A stretch of 64,000 nucleotides of DNA from Glycomyces harbinensis (GTDB taxonomy: Bacteria; Actinomycetota; Actinomycetes; Mycobacteriales; Micromonosporaceae): assembly GCF_900101745.1 (NCBI RefSeq), contig NZ_FNAD01000003.1:186001-250000 (forward strand), read 5' to 3'. The notes beneath the pieces were generated by a model that was given only the letters and a program-made list of their open reading frames with translations, was not told the origin of the DNA and made no database searches. A program made the position numbers and the translations under genes. The first letter of the stretch is position 1; every line of letters starts with the position of its first letter. Positions 52,718 through 62,776 of this stretch are shown piece by piece.

Positions 52718-53956
52718 TCACGCCGCGGTCCAGCGCAGTTCCCGACTCGGCAAGGGGCCGTAAGGCGTCAGTGCCGCCAGTTCCGCCCGGTGCTCGCCCC
52801 GGCCGGTGTCGAGCGCCCGCGTGAAGCGCCGCTCGGCCGCGTTCGGGCCCGGGGCCGCCGCGATCGCGGCGCCGTTCCACACCCCGCCGACCGCGTACGG
52901 ATGCACCGGACTGATCCGCACCGCCGCCGCCCCGTCCAGGGCCACCACCGCCACCCCGAGGTCCGACAGCCGCGGGTAGGCGTCCTCGGGCTCCCGCAGC
53001 AGCAGCTCGGTCGGGAGCACCTGCCCGTCCTGGAACACCGGCACGTACCCCTTCGGGGCCCACGCGACCCCGCTGACCGAGGCGTGCGCGAAGTACGCCG
53101 ACCACAGGGCCGGGTCCTGGATCGCCGTCCGCGGCCCCACGTGGACCGGCCGCGCCGGATGCTCCCGCGCCTGGAGTTCGGGCAGGCTCAGCGCCCGGCC
53201 CTCCTCGTCGACCCAGTACGCCCCGTGCTGGCCGTCGAGCAGGACCCACCGGTCCAGGTCGTCGATCCACGCCTCCGCGACGGCGTGCCCCTGGCCCACC
53301 CCGTCGTGGTAGTCCCCGCGGCGCAGCCACACCCGCCGCGCCGGAATCCGCAGCGCGTTCAGGCCCTGCGCCAGCACGATCGAGTACTCCACGCACGAGT
53401 ACCGCGCGCCGTTCGCGACCTGCTCCAGCACGTCCACCGCGTCGCCCGCGTTGATGCGCGCGTTCGCGTGCCGCCACAGCGCCGACGTCCACGCGAGCAG
53501 CCGCCTGGCCGTCTGCCAGGCCCCGCCGGACGGGCGCGGCAGACGCGTCAGCAGCTGCGGCTCCCGGTGGGGCTCGACGCGGTCGAACCGCAGGGGCGCG
53601 GCGGGGCCCGGCTCGGGCCACGCGGTGATCCGCAGCGGCGGCGCCGGCACGTTCGCCCGCGCCCGCTCCAGCACCTTCGACCAGTCCGGGTCCCGCCCGA
53701 ACGCGGCCGACAGCTCCGGCTCGAACAGGTCGGTCTGGTGGAACCCCGCCTCGATCGCCTCGTCCAGGTGCCCGCGCGCGCCCGCGAGGCCGACCTTGTG
53801 CGCGGCGATGGACAGCGAAGGCGCCCAGAGGTCCCGCCAGAACTCCGTGTCGGTGCGCAGCGTCTTCTCCAGGTCCAGGAGCGTCCACCACCGGGCGCCG
53901 CGCATCGCGTCCTGGGCGACGGTGCGCACGCGCGCGAGTTGCTGGGGTCGGGCCAT
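52718..53956 (-). CDS. Transglutaminase-like domain protein
   Basis: A 412-residue protein, probably cytoplasmic since no signal is visible. The central domain has the Cys-His-Asp triad: ARYSCVEYSIVLAQGL, GHAVAEAWIDD, and RWVLLDGQHGAYW. The flanks do not match a family I can name. I prefer ATG 53956 to the frame start 27 codons upstream, because a TTGCAC/TACCCT promoter ends seven bases before it. The activity (peptidase, transglutaminase or other acyl transfer) is unknown. Confidence 0.8.
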   Translation of the reverse strand: MARPQQLARVRTVAQDAMRGARWWTLLDLEKTLRTDTEFWRDLWAPSLSIAAHKVGLAGARGHLDEAIEAGFHQTDLFEPELSAAFGRDPDWSKVLERARANVPAPPLRITAWPEPGPAAPLRFDRVEPHREPQLLTRLPRPSGGAWQTARRLLAWTSALWRHANARINAGDAVDVLEQVANGARYSCVEYSIVLAQGLNALRIPARRVWLRRGDYHDGVGQGHAVAEAWIDDLDRWVLLDGQHGAYWVDEEGRALSLPELQAREHPARPVHVGPRTAIQDPALWSAYFAHASVSGVAWAPKGYVPVFQDGQVLPTELLLREPEDAYPRLSDLGVAVVALDGAAAVRISPVHPYAVGGVWNGAAIAAAPGPNAAERRFTRALDTGRGEHRAELAALTPYGPLPSRELRWTAA

Positions 53957-53963
53957 GCGTATG

Positions 53964-53993
53964 AGGGTAGAGTCACCGGCGAACGCGGTGCAA
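53964..53993 (-). promoter_or_regulatory. Promoter of the transglutaminase-like gene
   Basis: On the minus strand TTGCAC (53993-53988) and TACCCT (53969-53964) are separated by 18 bases. The -10 ends seven bases before ATG 53956, so a leaderless message is expected. Confidence 0.55.
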
Positions 53994-54224
53994 TCCCCGT
54001 TGTGCGCCGGACCCGGGGAGGCTAGAGTGGGCGGCATGATCCTTTAGAAGAGATTCGGCCGCCCAGAGCGCACGGCGTTCCCGCTCGATCGCGAGCGTCG
54101 TCGAGTGCCGGGCCCGGCCAATACGACTGAGTGCAGCTTTCGACAAGCACTGCCATGAGACGTCGAGCGACAGCTCCGTTTCGCGCTCACGTCTCTTCAC
54201 GCTCTACCCGAAAAGGGGATCCGT

Positions 54225-54449
54225 ATGACCGCCGAAGCTCCCAAGACGCATGACCACGAGCACGACCACGCTCACGAGCACGACGAGCCGGCCGAGCCGC
54301 TCAACCGCGAGGAGCGTCGGGCCCTGGCCCGAGGCAAGAAGGCCGGCAACAACGGCCACCAGGCGATCGGCTCGAAGAAGTCGAGCGTGCGCTCGCAGAT
54401 GCCGAAGGGCGGGCCTGGCAAGTTCCAGCTCCCGACCAAGAACGGCTGA
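54225..54449 (+). CDS. Small His/Asp/Glu-rich protein, unknown
   Basis: A 74-residue protein I cannot assign. Its N-terminus is a His/Asp/Glu run (THDHEHDHAHEHDEP) that could bind Zn2+, Ni2+ or Co2+. The rest is basic (EERRALARGKKAGNNGHQ, QMPKGGPGKFQLP). AAAAGGGGAT precedes ATG 54225 and a strong terminator follows, so it is a self-contained expressed unit. Confidence 0.7.
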   Translation: MTAEAPKTHDHEHDHAHEHDEPAEPLNREERRALARGKKAGNNGHQAIGSKKSSVRSQMPKGGPGKFQLPTKNG

Positions 54450-54480
54450 CCCGACGACCGCACCCGACCTGCGAACATGA

Positions 54481-54516
54481 CGGAGGCCGCCGGACCGAAA
54501 GGTCCGGCGGCCTCCG
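54481..54516. terminator. Bidirectional terminator with GAAA tetraloop
   Basis: CGGAGGCCGCCGGACC (54481-54496) pairs perfectly with GGTCCGGCGGCCTCCG (54501-54516) around GAAA, then TTCCTCT. It serves the small His-rich gene and the convergent GH5 gene. Confidence 0.9.
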
Positions 54517-54538
54517 TTCCTCTGCCCCTCAGCAGGTA

Positions 54539-55945
54539 CTAGATCGCCTCGCAGGTCACGGCCGGAGCCGCGGCCGGGGTCGAGGCGATGAACCCGAAGA
54601 CCTCGCGGGCCTGGCCGCCGGCGACAGTGCCGTTCCAGCCCACGTCCGAGGCCGTCACGCCCGCGCCCGAAGCGGTCAGGGTCGTGTTCCAGCTGCTGGT
54701 GATCCGGGTCGACCCGGGCCAGGTCCAGTTGAGCCGCCATCCGTCGAGCGCGCCGTCGGAGGCCGTCACCGTCACCTTGCCCTGCCAGCCCGAGCCCCAG
54801 TCGTTGACCACGCCGATCGCCGCCGTGCAGTCGCCCTCGGTCGGGCCGCCGGTGGTCGGGTCGTCGGTCGGCGTCGTCGTCGGGTCGGTCGGGTCCGGGT
54901 CGTCGCCGAAGACGCTCGCGCGCTCGGCGGTGTTCCCGATGCCGTTGGCCGACGTGAAGACCCGCTGCCCCCACGTGGTCAGCTGCGACGGGTCGAAGCT
55001 CAGCACCTGGTCGAGGTCGCCGCCGGTGTTGCCCGAGTAGGACCAGGCCAGCCAGCCGATGCCCCTCGCCTGCGCCTCCGACTGGATGGTCTCCCAGGCG
55101 ACCGTCTGGCCCTGGAACGTGTCCCCGTACTCGCCCACGATGAGCGGCAGGCCCATCTCCTCGAACGCGTCGAAGTAGTCGATCACCGTCTGCGGGCTGC
55201 TGTACACCGCGTACATGTGGATCGAGAAGAGCGTGTTGCCGTCGGGGTCCGCCGCGGCCACGGCCGGGGCGTTGTCGCGCATGACGTTCTGCCAGTCCTG
55301 GCCCCAGTTCGGGGCGTCGACGACGAGCGTGTGCTCGAAGCCGATGTCGCGCATCCGCTCGATCGCGTCGATGGTCGGCTGCGTCCACTGCTGCGGGTTG
55401 GTGTTGCCGATCGGCTCGTTGCCGATGTTGATGAGGACGTAGGCCTCTTCGCCGTCCAGGACGCTGTACAGGCCCTCCCAGAAGTCGACGGCCTGGTCGA
55501 GGGTGGCCGCCCCGCTCTCCTCGCCGTAGCCGGTGGTGTCGTGGACTTCGAGGACGCAGATCAGCCGCTGCGCCTTGCACTCGTCGACGATCTGCTGGAC
55601 CCGCGAGGCGGTCGACACGCCCCAGTTGCGCTGGCCGGAGCCGAGCACGACGCGGACGGTGTTGGCGCCCAGGTCGCTGATCTCGCCGTAGCTGGCGAAC
55701 TCGCCCTCGTACCAGACGTCGGGATGGGAGGTCCCCCGCATGATGAACGGGTTCCCGTTGGCGTCGATGAGCTGCGTCCCGTCGATCGAGAAGCCGCCCT
55801 GCTGCTGCGCGCCCGCGGGGATCAGCTGCCAGACGCCCGCGAAGACGATGGCCAGCGTGGCAGCGGCCGCAGTGAGCCACTTGCGCATCCGACGACGCCG
55901 TGCCGGGGCGGCGTCGGTGGTGCCGTGTTCCATGTTGATACTCAT
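54539..55945 (-). CDS. Secreted GH5 endo-beta-mannanase with CBM2
   Basis: A 468-residue secreted enzyme. It has an arginine-rich start and signal peptide (about 16-47) and a GH5 catalytic domain (about 50-335) with acid/base E177 in NIGNEPIGN and nucleophile E272 in IVGEYGD. A Thr/Pro/Asp linker and a C-terminal family 2 carbohydrate-binding module (about 375-468; paired Cys, exposed Trp in NDWGSGWQGK and WRLNWTWPG) follow. The RLICVLEVHDTTGYGEESGA segment (split: LICVLEVHDTTG) is typical of actinobacterial GH5 subfamily 8 mannanases. ATG 55945 is preferred; ATG 55933 is possible. Confidence 0.9.
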   Translation of the reverse strand: MSINMEHGTTDAAPARRRRMRKWLTAAAATLAIVFAGVWQLIPAGAQQQGGFSIDGTQLIDANGNPFIMRGTSHPDVWYEGEFASYGEISDLGANTVRVVLGSGQRNWGVSTASRVQQIVDECKAQRLICVLEVHDTTGYGEESGAATLDQAVDFWEGLYSVLDGEEAYVLINIGNEPIGNTNPQQWTQPTIDAIERMRDIGFEHTLVVDAPNWGQDWQNVMRDNAPAVAAADPDGNTLFSIHMYAVYSSPQTVIDYFDAFEEMGLPLIVGEYGDTFQGQTVAWETIQSEAQARGIGWLAWSYSGNTGGDLDQVLSFDPSQLTTWGQRVFTSANGIGNTAERASVFGDDPDPTDPTTTPTDDPTTGGPTEGDCTAAIGVVNDWGSGWQGKVTVTASDGALDGWRLNWTWPGSTRITSSWNTTLTASGAGVTASDVGWNGTVAGGQAREVFGFIASTPAAAPAVTCEAI

Positions 55946-56308
55946 CTCGTCGTTCGTGAAGGTGAATCGGTTAATCCCGATCTGAAGATAGACAAGCATA
56001 AATATCGACAGTCTTCAAGACGTGCGAGTGATATTGGCCTTGCGGACAGCCTGGGAACGCGGCGAGAACGCCGCCGAATGCGACCCCGGGACCCGCGCTG
56101 CGGACCCGTATTAAGTTCAAGTCACTTATTCGGTTAAGCGACAGGCGTCCCTCCCGAACGCCGCGACCCTCGCCGACCACGGGACGACGGGCGTTGCGAC
56201 GGACGCGACGAAACTGGCTACGCTGCCAACGGCCGTGTTCTTCCTCCTCTCCCGGGAGCGCCCCCTCAAGGGCATCGCCACCTCCGGCATCAAGGCATTG
56301 GAGTATTT
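55946..56308. promoter_or_regulatory. Divergent promoter region of the mannan-degradation genes
   Basis: 363 bases between the GH5 and GH2 genes. An 11-bp palindrome GTCTT-C-AAGAC lies at 56011-56021 within an AT-rich stretch (55975-56035). Two TTAAG elements occur at 56111 and 56134 (23 bp apart). A sugar-responsive repressor site is expected here; the palindrome is the best candidate. Confidence 0.4.
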
Positions 56309-58738
56309 TTGAGCGCCAAGCGAACCCTGCACGAAGGCTGGACCGTCACCGGCGACCCCGACGCGCCGGTGCCCGTCGACGGCATCCTCGCGTCGGTCCC
56401 CGGCGAGGTCGTCACCGACCTGCTGGCCGCCGACCTCATCGCCGACCCGTACGTCGACGACGCCGAACGCGAACTGGCCTGGGTCGGCCGCACCGACTGG
56501 ACCTACCGCACCGCCTTCACCGTCGACGACGCCGACCGGGACGGCGTCGACCTGGTCTTCGACGGACTCGACACCGTCGCCCGCGTCAGCCTCAACGGCG
56601 TCGTGCTCGGCGAGACCGCCAACATGCACCGCCGCTACCGCTTCGACGCGCGCGAAGCGGTCCGCCACGGCGCCAACGAACTCGAAGTGGCGTTCACCTC
56701 GCCGTACACCTACGCCGAGGCGCAGCGCGACCGCCTCGGCGACCGGCCCAACGCCTACCCCGAACCCGGCAACTTCATCCGCAAGGCCGCCTGCAACTTC
56801 GGCTGGGACTGGGGCCCGAACCTCGCCGGCGTCGGCATCTGGCGCCCCGTGCGCCTCGAGACCTGGCGCACCGCCCGCATCGACGAGGTCGTGCCCCGGA
56901 CCGCCCTCGAAGACGGGACCGGCGTCGTCGCCTTCTCGGTCCGCCTCCAGAAGGCCGCCGACGCCGACGTCGACCTCGTGTGCTCGGTCGGCCCTCACCA
57001 GACCACCGTGCGCCTCAACGCCGGCGCCGAGACCGCCGACGTGCGCGTCGAAGTCCCCGACGCCCGGCTCTGGTGGCCGCACGACCGCGGCGCCCAGCCG
57101 CTCTACGACGCCGCCGTGACCGTGCGCGACGGCGCCGAGGACCTCGACTCCTGGACCGGCCGCATCGGCTTCCGCACCGCCGAACTCGACACCGCCCCCG
57201 ACGCCGAAGGCCGCCCCTACACGCTCCGGATCAACGGCGAGCCCGTCTGGGTCAAGGGCGTCAACTGGATCCCCGACGAAGCCCTCTTCAGCCGCATCGA
57301 CCCGGACCGCGTCGAACGGCGCCTGCGCCAGGCGATCAAGGCCGGCGTCAACTACATCCGCGTCTGGGGCGGCGGCGTCTACGAGTCCGAGGACTTCTAC
57401 CGCCGCTGCGACGAACTGGGCCTCCTCGTCGGGCAGGACTTCCCGTTCGCCTGCGCCGCATACCCCGAGGAGGAGCCCTTCTGGTCCGAGGTCGAAGCCG
57501 AGGCGCGCGACAACCTCGCCCGCCTCGCCCCCCACCCGAGCCTGGTCACCTGGACCGGCAACAACGAGAACATCTGGGGCTGGCACGACTGGGACTGGCG
57601 GCAGGACCTCGGCGACCGCACCTGGGGCGCGGGCTACTACCACGACCTCCTGCCGAAACTCGTGGCCGAAGTGGACGGCACCCGGCCCTACTGGCCCGGC
57701 AGCCCCTACTCCGGCGCGACCGAACTCCACCCCAACGAGCAGGCCCACGCCTCCGTCCACATCTGGGACGTCTGGAACAACGACGACTACACCCGCTACC
57801 GGGACTGGAGGCCCCGCTTCGTCGCCGAATTCGGCTACCAGGCCCCGCCGACCTGGGCCACCGTGCGGCGCATGGTCACCGACGAACCGTTTCAGGCCGA
57901 TTCGGCCGCGATGCTGTGGCACCAGAAGGCCGCCGACGGCCAGGACAAGCTCCAGCGCGGCCTCGACGCCCACCTGCCGCCCGTGCGCGACTTCGACGAC
58001 TGGCTCTACTTCACGCAGGTCAACCAGGCCCGCGCGATCCGGCTCGGCATCGAGCACTTCCGCTCGCTCCAGCCCTACTGCACCGGCTCGGTCGTGTGGC
58101 AGCTCAACGACTGCTGGCCCGTGACCTCCTGGGCCGCGATCGACGGCGAGGAGCGCCTCAAGCCCCTGTGGTACGCCCTCAGGGACGCCTACGCCAAGCA
58201 CTCGGTCTCCTTCCAGCCCGACGGCGACGGCGGTTTGAACCTGGTGGCGGTCAACGACACCGCCTACCCCTGGCACGCGGTCGTCGGGTTCTGGAAGTGC
58301 GACGTCGAGGGCCGCATCCTCGCCCGGGCGCTCGTCACCCTCCACGTCGACCCGCGCGACGCGCTGACGCTCGAACTGGAGCAGGGGGCGATCCCGGTCG
58401 ACGGCGAATTCCTGATCACCGGCCCCGAGGACTTCCCGCGGGCGACCTGGTTCTCCAAGGAGGACAAGGACATGGACTGGCCGGAGGCCCGGTTCGAAGC
58501 GGTGGCCGAAGTGGTCGACGGCGGCGTCGCGCTCACCGTCACCGCCGCGACCGTGCTGCGCGACCTGTGCGTGTTCCCCGATCGACTCGACCCGGACGCG
58601 GTGGTCGACAAGGCCCTTGTGACGCTCCTGCCCGGCGAGCGGGCCACGTTCACGGTGACCAGCGAGGCCATCGCGGCCTCGCCGGACCTGACGCTGGCGC
58701 TGACCCGCAGGCCGGTGCTGCGCGCGGTCAACGACTGA
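56309..58738 (+). CDS. GH2 beta-mannosidase
   Basis: An 809-residue enzyme, intracellular since no signal peptide is seen, that would remove mannose from mannooligosaccharides. It has an N-terminal sugar-binding domain (LHEGWTVTGDP ... WVGRTDWTYRTAF), an immunoglobulin-like domain and a TIM barrel. The barrel carries acid/base E420 in GNNENIWGWHDWDW and nucleophile E507 in FVAEFGYQ; the catalytic NNEN and the EFGYQ tryptophan-rich surroundings are typical of beta-mannosidases. It starts at TTG 56309 with GGAG upstream. It is divergent from the secreted mannanase, forming a degradation pair. Confidence 0.93.
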   Translation: MSAKRTLHEGWTVTGDPDAPVPVDGILASVPGEVVTDLLAADLIADPYVDDAERELAWVGRTDWTYRTAFTVDDADRDGVDLVFDGLDTVARVSLNGVVLGETANMHRRYRFDAREAVRHGANELEVAFTSPYTYAEAQRDRLGDRPNAYPEPGNFIRKAACNFGWDWGPNLAGVGIWRPVRLETWRTARIDEVVPRTALEDGTGVVAFSVRLQKAADADVDLVCSVGPHQTTVRLNAGAETADVRVEVPDARLWWPHDRGAQPLYDAAVTVRDGAEDLDSWTGRIGFRTAELDTAPDAEGRPYTLRINGEPVWVKGVNWIPDEALFSRIDPDRVERRLRQAIKAGVNYIRVWGGGVYESEDFYRRCDELGLLVGQDFPFACAAYPEEEPFWSEVEAEARDNLARLAPHPSLVTWTGNNENIWGWHDWDWRQDLGDRTWGAGYYHDLLPKLVAEVDGTRPYWPGSPYSGATELHPNEQAHASVHIWDVWNNDDYTRYRDWRPRFVAEFGYQAPPTWATVRRMVTDEPFQADSAAMLWHQKAADGQDKLQRGLDAHLPPVRDFDDWLYFTQVNQARAIRLGIEHFRSLQPYCTGSVVWQLNDCWPVTSWAAIDGEERLKPLWYALRDAYAKHSVSFQPDGDGGLNLVAVNDTAYPWHAVVGFWKCDVEGRILARALVTLHVDPRDALTLELEQGAIPVDGEFLITGPEDFPRATWFSKEDKDMDWPEARFEAVAEVVDGGVALTVTAATVLRDLCVFPDRLDPDAVVDKALVTLLPGERATFTVTSEAIAASPDLTLALTRRPVLRAVND

Positions 58739-58756
58739 TGTTCTGACGCGACGAGA

Positions 58757-58788
58757 ACGGCGCGGGCGGCATCTGCCGCCCGCGCCGT
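58757..58788. terminator. Bidirectional terminator after the beta-mannosidase
   Basis: A stem of about 14 bp, ACGGCGCGGGCGGC (58757-58770) with GCCGCCCGCGCCGT (58775-58788) and an ATCT loop, lies between the GH2 gene and the convergent CobT-like gene. Confidence 0.88.
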
Positions 58789-58816
58789 CGTCAGTCCTGG
58801 CGCCGCTCCGACCCGG

Positions 58817-60097
58817 TCAGGCCGGTGCGTCCTTCGTCTGCGGGGCCGCGGTCGGTTCGGTTTCGGCCGCGACGGTTTCCGGTGCCGCTTCGGCGGTTTC
58901 CGCGGCATCAGTCGCGTCGGCGACGTCGGCCGACTCTGCGGCCTCGGTCGACCCGGCGTCGCCGGCCGCGGTGGTTGCGGCGGGCTCCGTTTCGGCGGCC
59001 GACCCGTCGGACTCAGGCTCGGCGTCCGGCCCGGCGGCGTCCGCGTCTGACCCGTCCTCCATCGTCTCCGCGGCTTCGGCCGCCGGTTCCGGCTCGGGCT
59101 CCTCCTTGGCGGGCATCGGCAGCGCCTGCGAGAGGCGCAGGCCCTGCTGGATCAGGTCCCAGCCGATGGGGAGTGCGACGGCGTCGGGCAGGTCGAGGTC
59201 GAAGCCGAGGTCGTCGGCGAGGCCGCCCTGCTTGGCGAGCTTGGCCACGACCGGGTGCGCGGAGCGGTTCGGGGCGTAGCACCACTTGGGTGCGGCCAGG
59301 CCGAAGTCGCGGGCGATCATCATGGCGGCCATGGCGGCCGGGCCGTCGATGAGCATCGGGGTCGACCGGACCGCGGCGGTGAACATCGCGGCGGCCATGG
59401 TGCCGATCGCGGCGCCGCCGAGACGCGAGATGAGCGCCTCGGGGCTGCGCTTGAAGCCCCGGTTGAACGCGACGTGGTCGCGCAGCGCGGCGACGCGGCC
59501 CATCCACGCCGAGTCGAAGACCGACCCGCCGGGGGCGTGCAGCTGCGGCTGGAACGTGGTGATGTCGTCCTTGGCGATGAACGAGCAGACGGCGACCGAA
59601 GCGGTGGTCGCGCCCGCGCCGAGCGCGGAGATCAGGAGCAGGTCCGCGCCCTCGTCGATCGCGCGGTCGGCGGTCTCGCGGCCGAGCCGCAGCGCCGCGT
59701 CCAGCTCCGCCTCGTCCAGGAGGGGGCCGTCGACCCCTTCGCTCGCGCCGGTGCGCACCACGGTCACCGGGAGCCCGGAGCGTGTGGCCTGCTCGGCGAG
59801 CGGGCCGCGGCCCTGCTCGAGTTCGGTGGCGTGCTCTTCGACGGGCGTGTAGTCGCCCGTGTCCCAGCCCTGCGGGTAGGCCCCGGCGAACAGGAGCATC
59901 CGCGGCGAGGAGAACGGTTCGGGGGCTTCGGTCGCCTGCATCCGGGCGGCCCAGCCGACGGCCGGCTGGAGCCGGCCCAGGCCGGCGCCTTCGATGAGGG
60001 CGTCCTGGAGCCGCGCGTTCGCCCGCGTGGTCCACACCCCGTTGGGGAACTTCGCTTTCAGCTCGGCGAGGGGCCCGGCGTCGGTCGTCTGTGTCAC
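58817..60097 (-). CDS. CobT-like nicotinate-nucleotide-dimethylbenzimidazole phosphoribosyltransferase family protein
   Basis: A 426-residue protein. The first 325 residues resemble CobT, which activates the lower ligand base of cobalamin. The segment LLISALGAGATTASVAVCSF sits where CobT has GEMGIGNTTAAAA, so the acidic/metal-like GEMG sequence is altered and activity is uncertain. A tail of about 95 residues is almost pure Ala/Glu/Asp/Thr. No other cobalamin genes are nearby. GTG 60097 is divergent from dapF across 41 bases. Confidence 0.77.
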   Translation of the reverse strand: MTQTTDAGPLAELKAKFPNGVWTTRANARLQDALIEGAGLGRLQPAVGWAARMQATEAPEPFSSPRMLLFAGAYPQGWDTGDYTPVEEHATELEQGRGPLAEQATRSGLPVTVVRTGASEGVDGPLLDEAELDAALRLGRETADRAIDEGADLLLISALGAGATTASVAVCSFIAKDDITTFQPQLHAPGGSVFDSAWMGRVAALRDHVAFNRGFKRSPEALISRLGGAAIGTMAAAMFTAAVRSTPMLIDGPAAMAAMMIARDFGLAAPKWCYAPNRSAHPVVAKLAKQGGLADDLGFDLDLPDAVALPIGWDLIQQGLRLSQALPMPAKEEPEPEPAAEAAETMEDGSDADAAGPDAEPESDGSAAETEPAATTAAGDAGSTEAAESADVADATDAAETAEAAPETVAAETEPTAAPQTKDAPA

Positions 60098-60138
60098 GGC
60101 ACAAGGCTAGCGCGGGAGTCGTGGGGCACAATTGCCAA
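60098..60138. promoter_or_regulatory. 41-base back-to-back promoters of the CobT-like gene and dapF
   Basis: On the minus strand TTGTGC, a 16-base spacer and TAGCCT (60111-60106) end eight bases before GTG 60097. On the plus strand CACAAT (60126-60131) ends seven bases before GTG 60139. Both messages are probably leaderless, and the two polymerases would overlap, so expression may be mutually exclusive. Confidence 0.5.
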
Positions 60139-60930
60139 GTGACCACCATCGACTTCGCCAAGGGCCACGGCACCGGCAACGACTTCGTGATCGTGCCCGA
60201 CCTCAAGGACGCCCTGCCGTTGAAGGACGCCCAGGTGGCGGCGCTGTGCGACCGCCGGTTCGGGATCGGCGGCGACGGGCTGCTGCGCGTGGCGCCCTCC
60301 GAGGACCCGGCGGCCGAGTGGTTCATGGACTACCGCAACGGCGACGGCTCGATCGCGGAGATGTGCGGCAACGGGGTGCGGGTGTTCGCCCGCTACCTGC
60401 TGGAACAGGGCCTGGCCGAGGGGCCGGAGATCCCCGTCGCGACGCGCGCGGGCATCAAGACCGTGCACGTCGAGGGGGACGAGCTGCGGGTCGACATGGG
60501 TCCGGCCGAGTTCGGGCCGACCTCGGAGGCCTCGGTCGAGGGCTTCACCTGGGCCGGGCAGGCCGTGTCGATGGGGAACCCGCACCTGGTGTGCCACCTC
60601 GGCGACGAGGCGGAGCTGGAGTCGCTGGAGCTGTTCCACCAGCCGCGGTTCGACGCGGGCGTGTTCCCCGAGGGCGTGAACGTCGAGTTCGTGGTGGGCA
60701 CCGCGCCGCAGGTGCGGATGCGGGTCCACGAGCGGGGCGTCGGCGAGACGGCCTCATGCGGCACGGGCGCGTGCGCGGTCGGCGCGGTCGCGCTGCGGCA
60801 CGCCGGGCAGGACACGGGCGTGTGCAAGGTGGACGTTCCGGGAGGGACGCTCACGATCACCGTCACTGACGAGACGCTGTTCCTCGCAGGCCCGGCCGTC
60901 ATCGTGGCCGAGGGGACCTTCCGCTTCTGA
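60139..60930 (+). CDS. dapF: Diaminopimelate epimerase
   Basis: DapF converts LL- to meso-diaminopimelate for lysine and peptidoglycan synthesis. The 263-residue protein has FAKGHGTGNDFVIV, RRFGIGGDGLL, and the two catalytic cysteines in MCGNGVRVF and SCGTGACAVG. GTG 60139 gives the family N-terminus. It precedes hflX in other actinobacteria; here a leftward malic-enzyme gene intervenes. Confidence 0.96.
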   Translation: MTTIDFAKGHGTGNDFVIVPDLKDALPLKDAQVAALCDRRFGIGGDGLLRVAPSEDPAAEWFMDYRNGDGSIAEMCGNGVRVFARYLLEQGLAEGPEIPVATRAGIKTVHVEGDELRVDMGPAEFGPTSEASVEGFTWAGQAVSMGNPHLVCHLGDEAELESLELFHQPRFDAGVFPEGVNVEFVVGTAPQVRMRVHERGVGETASCGTGACAVGAVALRHAGQDTGVCKVDVPGGTLTITVTDETLFLAGPAVIVAEGTFRF

Positions 60931-61014
60931 GGCCGCCGGCCTCCGCGCCTCCGCTCCGCCGCAAGGCGGGCATCGCGGGGGCGACTATTGCGAGGACGGC
61001 CCGCGTTCGCCTCG

Positions 61015-61083
61015 ATACCATCCACTAACCCCCACCCACCCGGGGGAACGTAGTCCCACTCTCCCGCGGGGGTCCGACAGAAC
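61015..61083 (+). repeat. Dispersed intergenic repeat, subtype I (copy 2)
   Basis: Contains ACCCCCACCCACCCGGGGGA and ends CGCGGGGGTCCGACAGAAC. It aligns almost base for base with 41471-41541 and directly abuts a terminator hairpin between dapF and the convergent malic-enzyme gene. Confidence 0.82.
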
Positions 61084-61113
61084 GCCCCGGAGACCACCGG
61101 CCTCCGGGGCGTT
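61081..61113. terminator. Bidirectional terminator between dapF and malic enzyme
   Basis: AACGCCCCGGAG (61081-61092) pairs with CTCCGGGGCGTT (61102-61113) around a nine-base loop; the left arm overlaps the end of the dispersed repeat. Confidence 0.85.
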
Positions 61114-61186
61114 AATCGCGTCACGTTCGCTACCGCATGACCGGTTCGGCGGCGGCCGAACCGCGCGGCTCGCGCCGTCGCGGCTC

Positions 61187-62575
<1,389 letters not shown>

Positions 62576-62776
62576 GCCGCTCCTTATGTGTGCACTTCGT
62601 CGTGGACGCGTAGTCGGATGTCTTGAATGATGCCACCGCCTCGCGGTCCGCCGACCCGGCCCTGTCCTGCGAATAGGCTCCGCCACTGCGGCCCGGGCCG
62701 GGTCGTTCGGAAGTAGGGGCGCGCGCCTCACGATATTCGTTCGCCGTTGTCACACTCGCGTGTCAAGCTTGTGGAG

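Noticed and set aside
56111..56138. Two TTAAG elements in the mannan-gene spacer as another two-component operator.
   Set aside because: They are 23 bp apart and the expected middle box is absent.
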